Positions 62,120 through 64,000 of a DNA stretch of 64,000 nt are shown here, one piece after another. Each line of letters begins with the position of its first letter. The stretch's first letter is position 1. The position numbers and the translations under genes were made by a program. Origin of the DNA: Cichorium intybus (taxonomy: Eukaryota > Streptophyta > Magnoliopsida > Asterales > Asteraceae). The DNA is taken from NCBI GenBank assembly GCA_023525715.1, contig CM042013.1, positions 68,372,994-68,436,993 on the forward strand. The letters are read 5' to 3'. The notes beneath the pieces were generated by a model that saw nothing but the letters and a program-made list of their open reading frames with translations, did not search any database and was not told the DNA's origin.

Positions 62120-62235
62120 GGTAGATGTCACACTTCTCACGGTGAACAGACGATGATTAGTTGAGATTGACAAGGTGTATTTCACATTTACGTTTGGTTT
62201 ATTTCTCTATCAAAACATGTTTCTATATTATAAAG

Positions 62236-62857
62236 GGTAAATTACAAATATTGCCGGTTTATACGGTTTTAAATATAAAAAAACGTATACGATTTTAAAC
62301 GTGTACGATTTTAATACGATTTTAAAAATACAAATATATTTTTTCATTATTTAGAAGTAAAACCATACTTTTAAAACTAATACTATGATTTTAGAAACAT
62401 AAATACGTTTTTTTTCGTTTTGTAATATGTTTTTGGCTGCTACATACTTGTTTTTTTCCGTTTTGTATATTTTTTTTAGTAAAAACATTTCGAAAGTTAT
62501 AATTTTCTTACTATATACAAATTTTAATGCACGATTCAAGTTACAAATGACACTAAGTTTTTATAACAATTCGATTTTGACATTGTGTTTCTTTTTTTGC
62601 AATTAAATCACTACATTTTATTTTTTTCGATTTTGACACTGTATTTTTTTTTTTGCAATTAAGTCTCTACATTTATATTTTTTCGAATTTGATCTTGTGC
62701 CAAGTTATAATGCCATGTCAGTGGTCAACCTGGTTGACCGGTCAAATGGTTAAAATCGCAACAGATTGGAAAACTTAGTGACTAAATTGCAAAAAAATAA
62801 CACAGTGTCAAAATCGAGATATTCTATAAACTTGTGTCTTTTTTGTAATTTACCCTT
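62236..62857. mobile_element. Fold-back element with GGGTAAATTACAAA termini
   Basis: GGGTAAATTACAAAT at the left end is mirrored by TTTGTAATTTACCC at the right end (62842-62857). Inner arms are also inverted: TTTTGACACTGTATTTTTT at about 62632 against AATAACACAGTGTCAAAAT at about 62797. Two and a half tandem copies of a 57-bp unit beginning TTCGATTTTGACA lie at 62570-62690. The target duplication is unclear. Confidence 0.6.
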
Positions 62858-63339
62858 TTATTTAATGGTAAAAAGTAGTTTATTAGTTTGGTATATTAAA
62901 TAGTTAAAGTTTTCATAAACTAATAAATAAGAAATTTTTTATTCAATATATGATTAAAAATATGAATCGATGAAATAATGAAATATATTATATTTTCTGA
63001 ATTTGAGTTATTTTAATTAGAAAAACACGAAAGTGGAGATTACCAAAACCCTTTTAAAAAGTTCTCATTGTTACTATCAACCTCAACATTTCACAAGTAT
63101 ACTCATCTAACATAGAAAATTGAGTATCATTGGTAGAATAGTCACTAGAAAACCTACATTATGCTTGTCAACCTGTAACTATATTAGGTTTTGACGGCAA
63201 TATTGCTATTTTTTATGATTTAGCTACCAAGAAACTTATTCCGCTAAGCAATCTGTACCTCTTTTACATTAGCGTTGGATTGAAGATGGAATACCGGTCA
63301 ATAATACTTTGTCACAAAAATGTATTGCGTTCATCGAAT
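62858..63339. other. No gene seen
   Basis: AT-rich sequence between the fold-back element and the CACTA terminus, without recognisable frames or motifs. Confidence 0.5.
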
Positions 63340-64000
63340 CACTACAAGAAACATGGTCTACTGTGACGAAAAATGTCCGTTGATAGGCCAAAAAGTCGTC
63401 ACTATAGCCTCTGGTGAGGACATGTCGTCGCTAGAGACATTGTCCCAATATATTCGTCACTATAGCTCTGAAATGTAGTCGCTATAGACTTCGCCGTAAT
63501 AGAGCAGATATATATAGAAACGACATTTTGTTACCAGACGTTTGTCGCTAAAAAGTTTCCATTTAAAAAATTAATAATAAAGGCTATATGCACGACATGT
63601 CGTAGCTATATGTCCATTATATGGTCCTCTATAAATAGACATATAGCAACGAAATGTCACCGCTAGAGCTGCATCAATAGGGACGACATGTCGTCTCTAT
63701 AGATAGATCTATAGCAACGGTATGTCATCACTATAGAACAATCTATAGAGATGACATGTCGTTCCTGTAGACATTGCCTAGTTTTTGTCAACAGAGCTAT
63801 TGCGACGACATGTCGTCCCTATAGCCGTTGTACATGTTTTTTTGAAATTCGCTTTTTTGCTTTATTTTCCAAAACATTTAAAATACTATACAAATAATAC
63901 AGCTTACCGAAACATAAAATGCTAATACCAAAACATTTAAAATACCGTACAAATGGCATTTAAATGCATATTAAAAATAAAAGTTGCAAAACACAAAAGA
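63340..64000 (+). mobile_element. Terminal region of a CACTA (En/Spm-type) transposon, cut by window end
   Basis: CACTACAAGAAACATGG at 63340 is a typical CACTA terminus. It is followed by about ten subterminal repeats in both orientations, with the core ACGACATGTCGT and CGCTATAG/CCCTATAG (63390-63830). Such repeats are the binding sites of the element-encoded TNPA-type protein in En/Spm. The transposase genes, if present, lie beyond the window. Confidence 0.85.

Overview
This is plant nuclear DNA, almost certainly from a eudicot. The split genes have GT..AG introns, the ankyrin-PGG and HIPP-type genes belong to plant-specific families, and the rest is nested LTR retrotransposons, Helitron-like elements, MITEs and long (TA)n tracts. 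The wording of the SIRE-type copia gag and of the gag-ankyrin-PGG gene resembles what I know from Asteraceae. That family assignment is inference.

Only two host genes are supported. An ankyrin-repeat/PGG membrane protein (minus strand, five exons, 7106-11274) carries an unusual N-terminal copia-gag-like domain, and its first exon and intron 1 are tandemly duplicated. A heavy-metal-associated isoprenylated plant protein (HIPP, plus strand, 57629-58235) has an in-frame stop that would remove its CaaX end.

Layout from left to right. (1) 1-6604: an old ATHILA-type ORF split by a pol-less gag-only LTR element (73-5707, TSD ATGCC). (2) 6605-6886: one end of a CACTA-like element. (3) 7106-12283: the ankyrin gene and its duplication, with a fold-back MITE between (TA)n tracts in intron 2. 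(4) 13383-26530: a chain of Helitron-like and TIR elements, each bordered by (TA)n. The largest (16710-25656) holds pieces resembling the last exons of GatB and a nested copia element (18874-23614, TSD TCTTG). (5) 26660-32634: a coiled-coil pseudogene and a wrecked Tat-type Ty3 element. (6) 33793-55982: a nested stack. A Harbinger-like MITE is split by a SIRE-type copia element (34052-55762, TSD TATAC). That element contains an Athila tandem (a 5'-truncated copy plus a full 12.7-kb copy sharing one LTR) and a solo LTR (50741-51716, TSD ACTAC). (7) 56953-58235: a small hAT-like MITE, a G-rich tract, (TA)n and the HIPP gene. (8) 58335-64000: a 3-kb solo LTR (TSD CTGGT), a tRNA-derived SINE, a hAT-like fold-back element, a second fold-back element, and the start of a CACTA transposon that runs off the window.

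No transposable element here has an undamaged coding region. Broken frames, clean TSDs and LTR similarity together give a relative order of insertion. All comparisons were made by eye; no search or alignment program was run.
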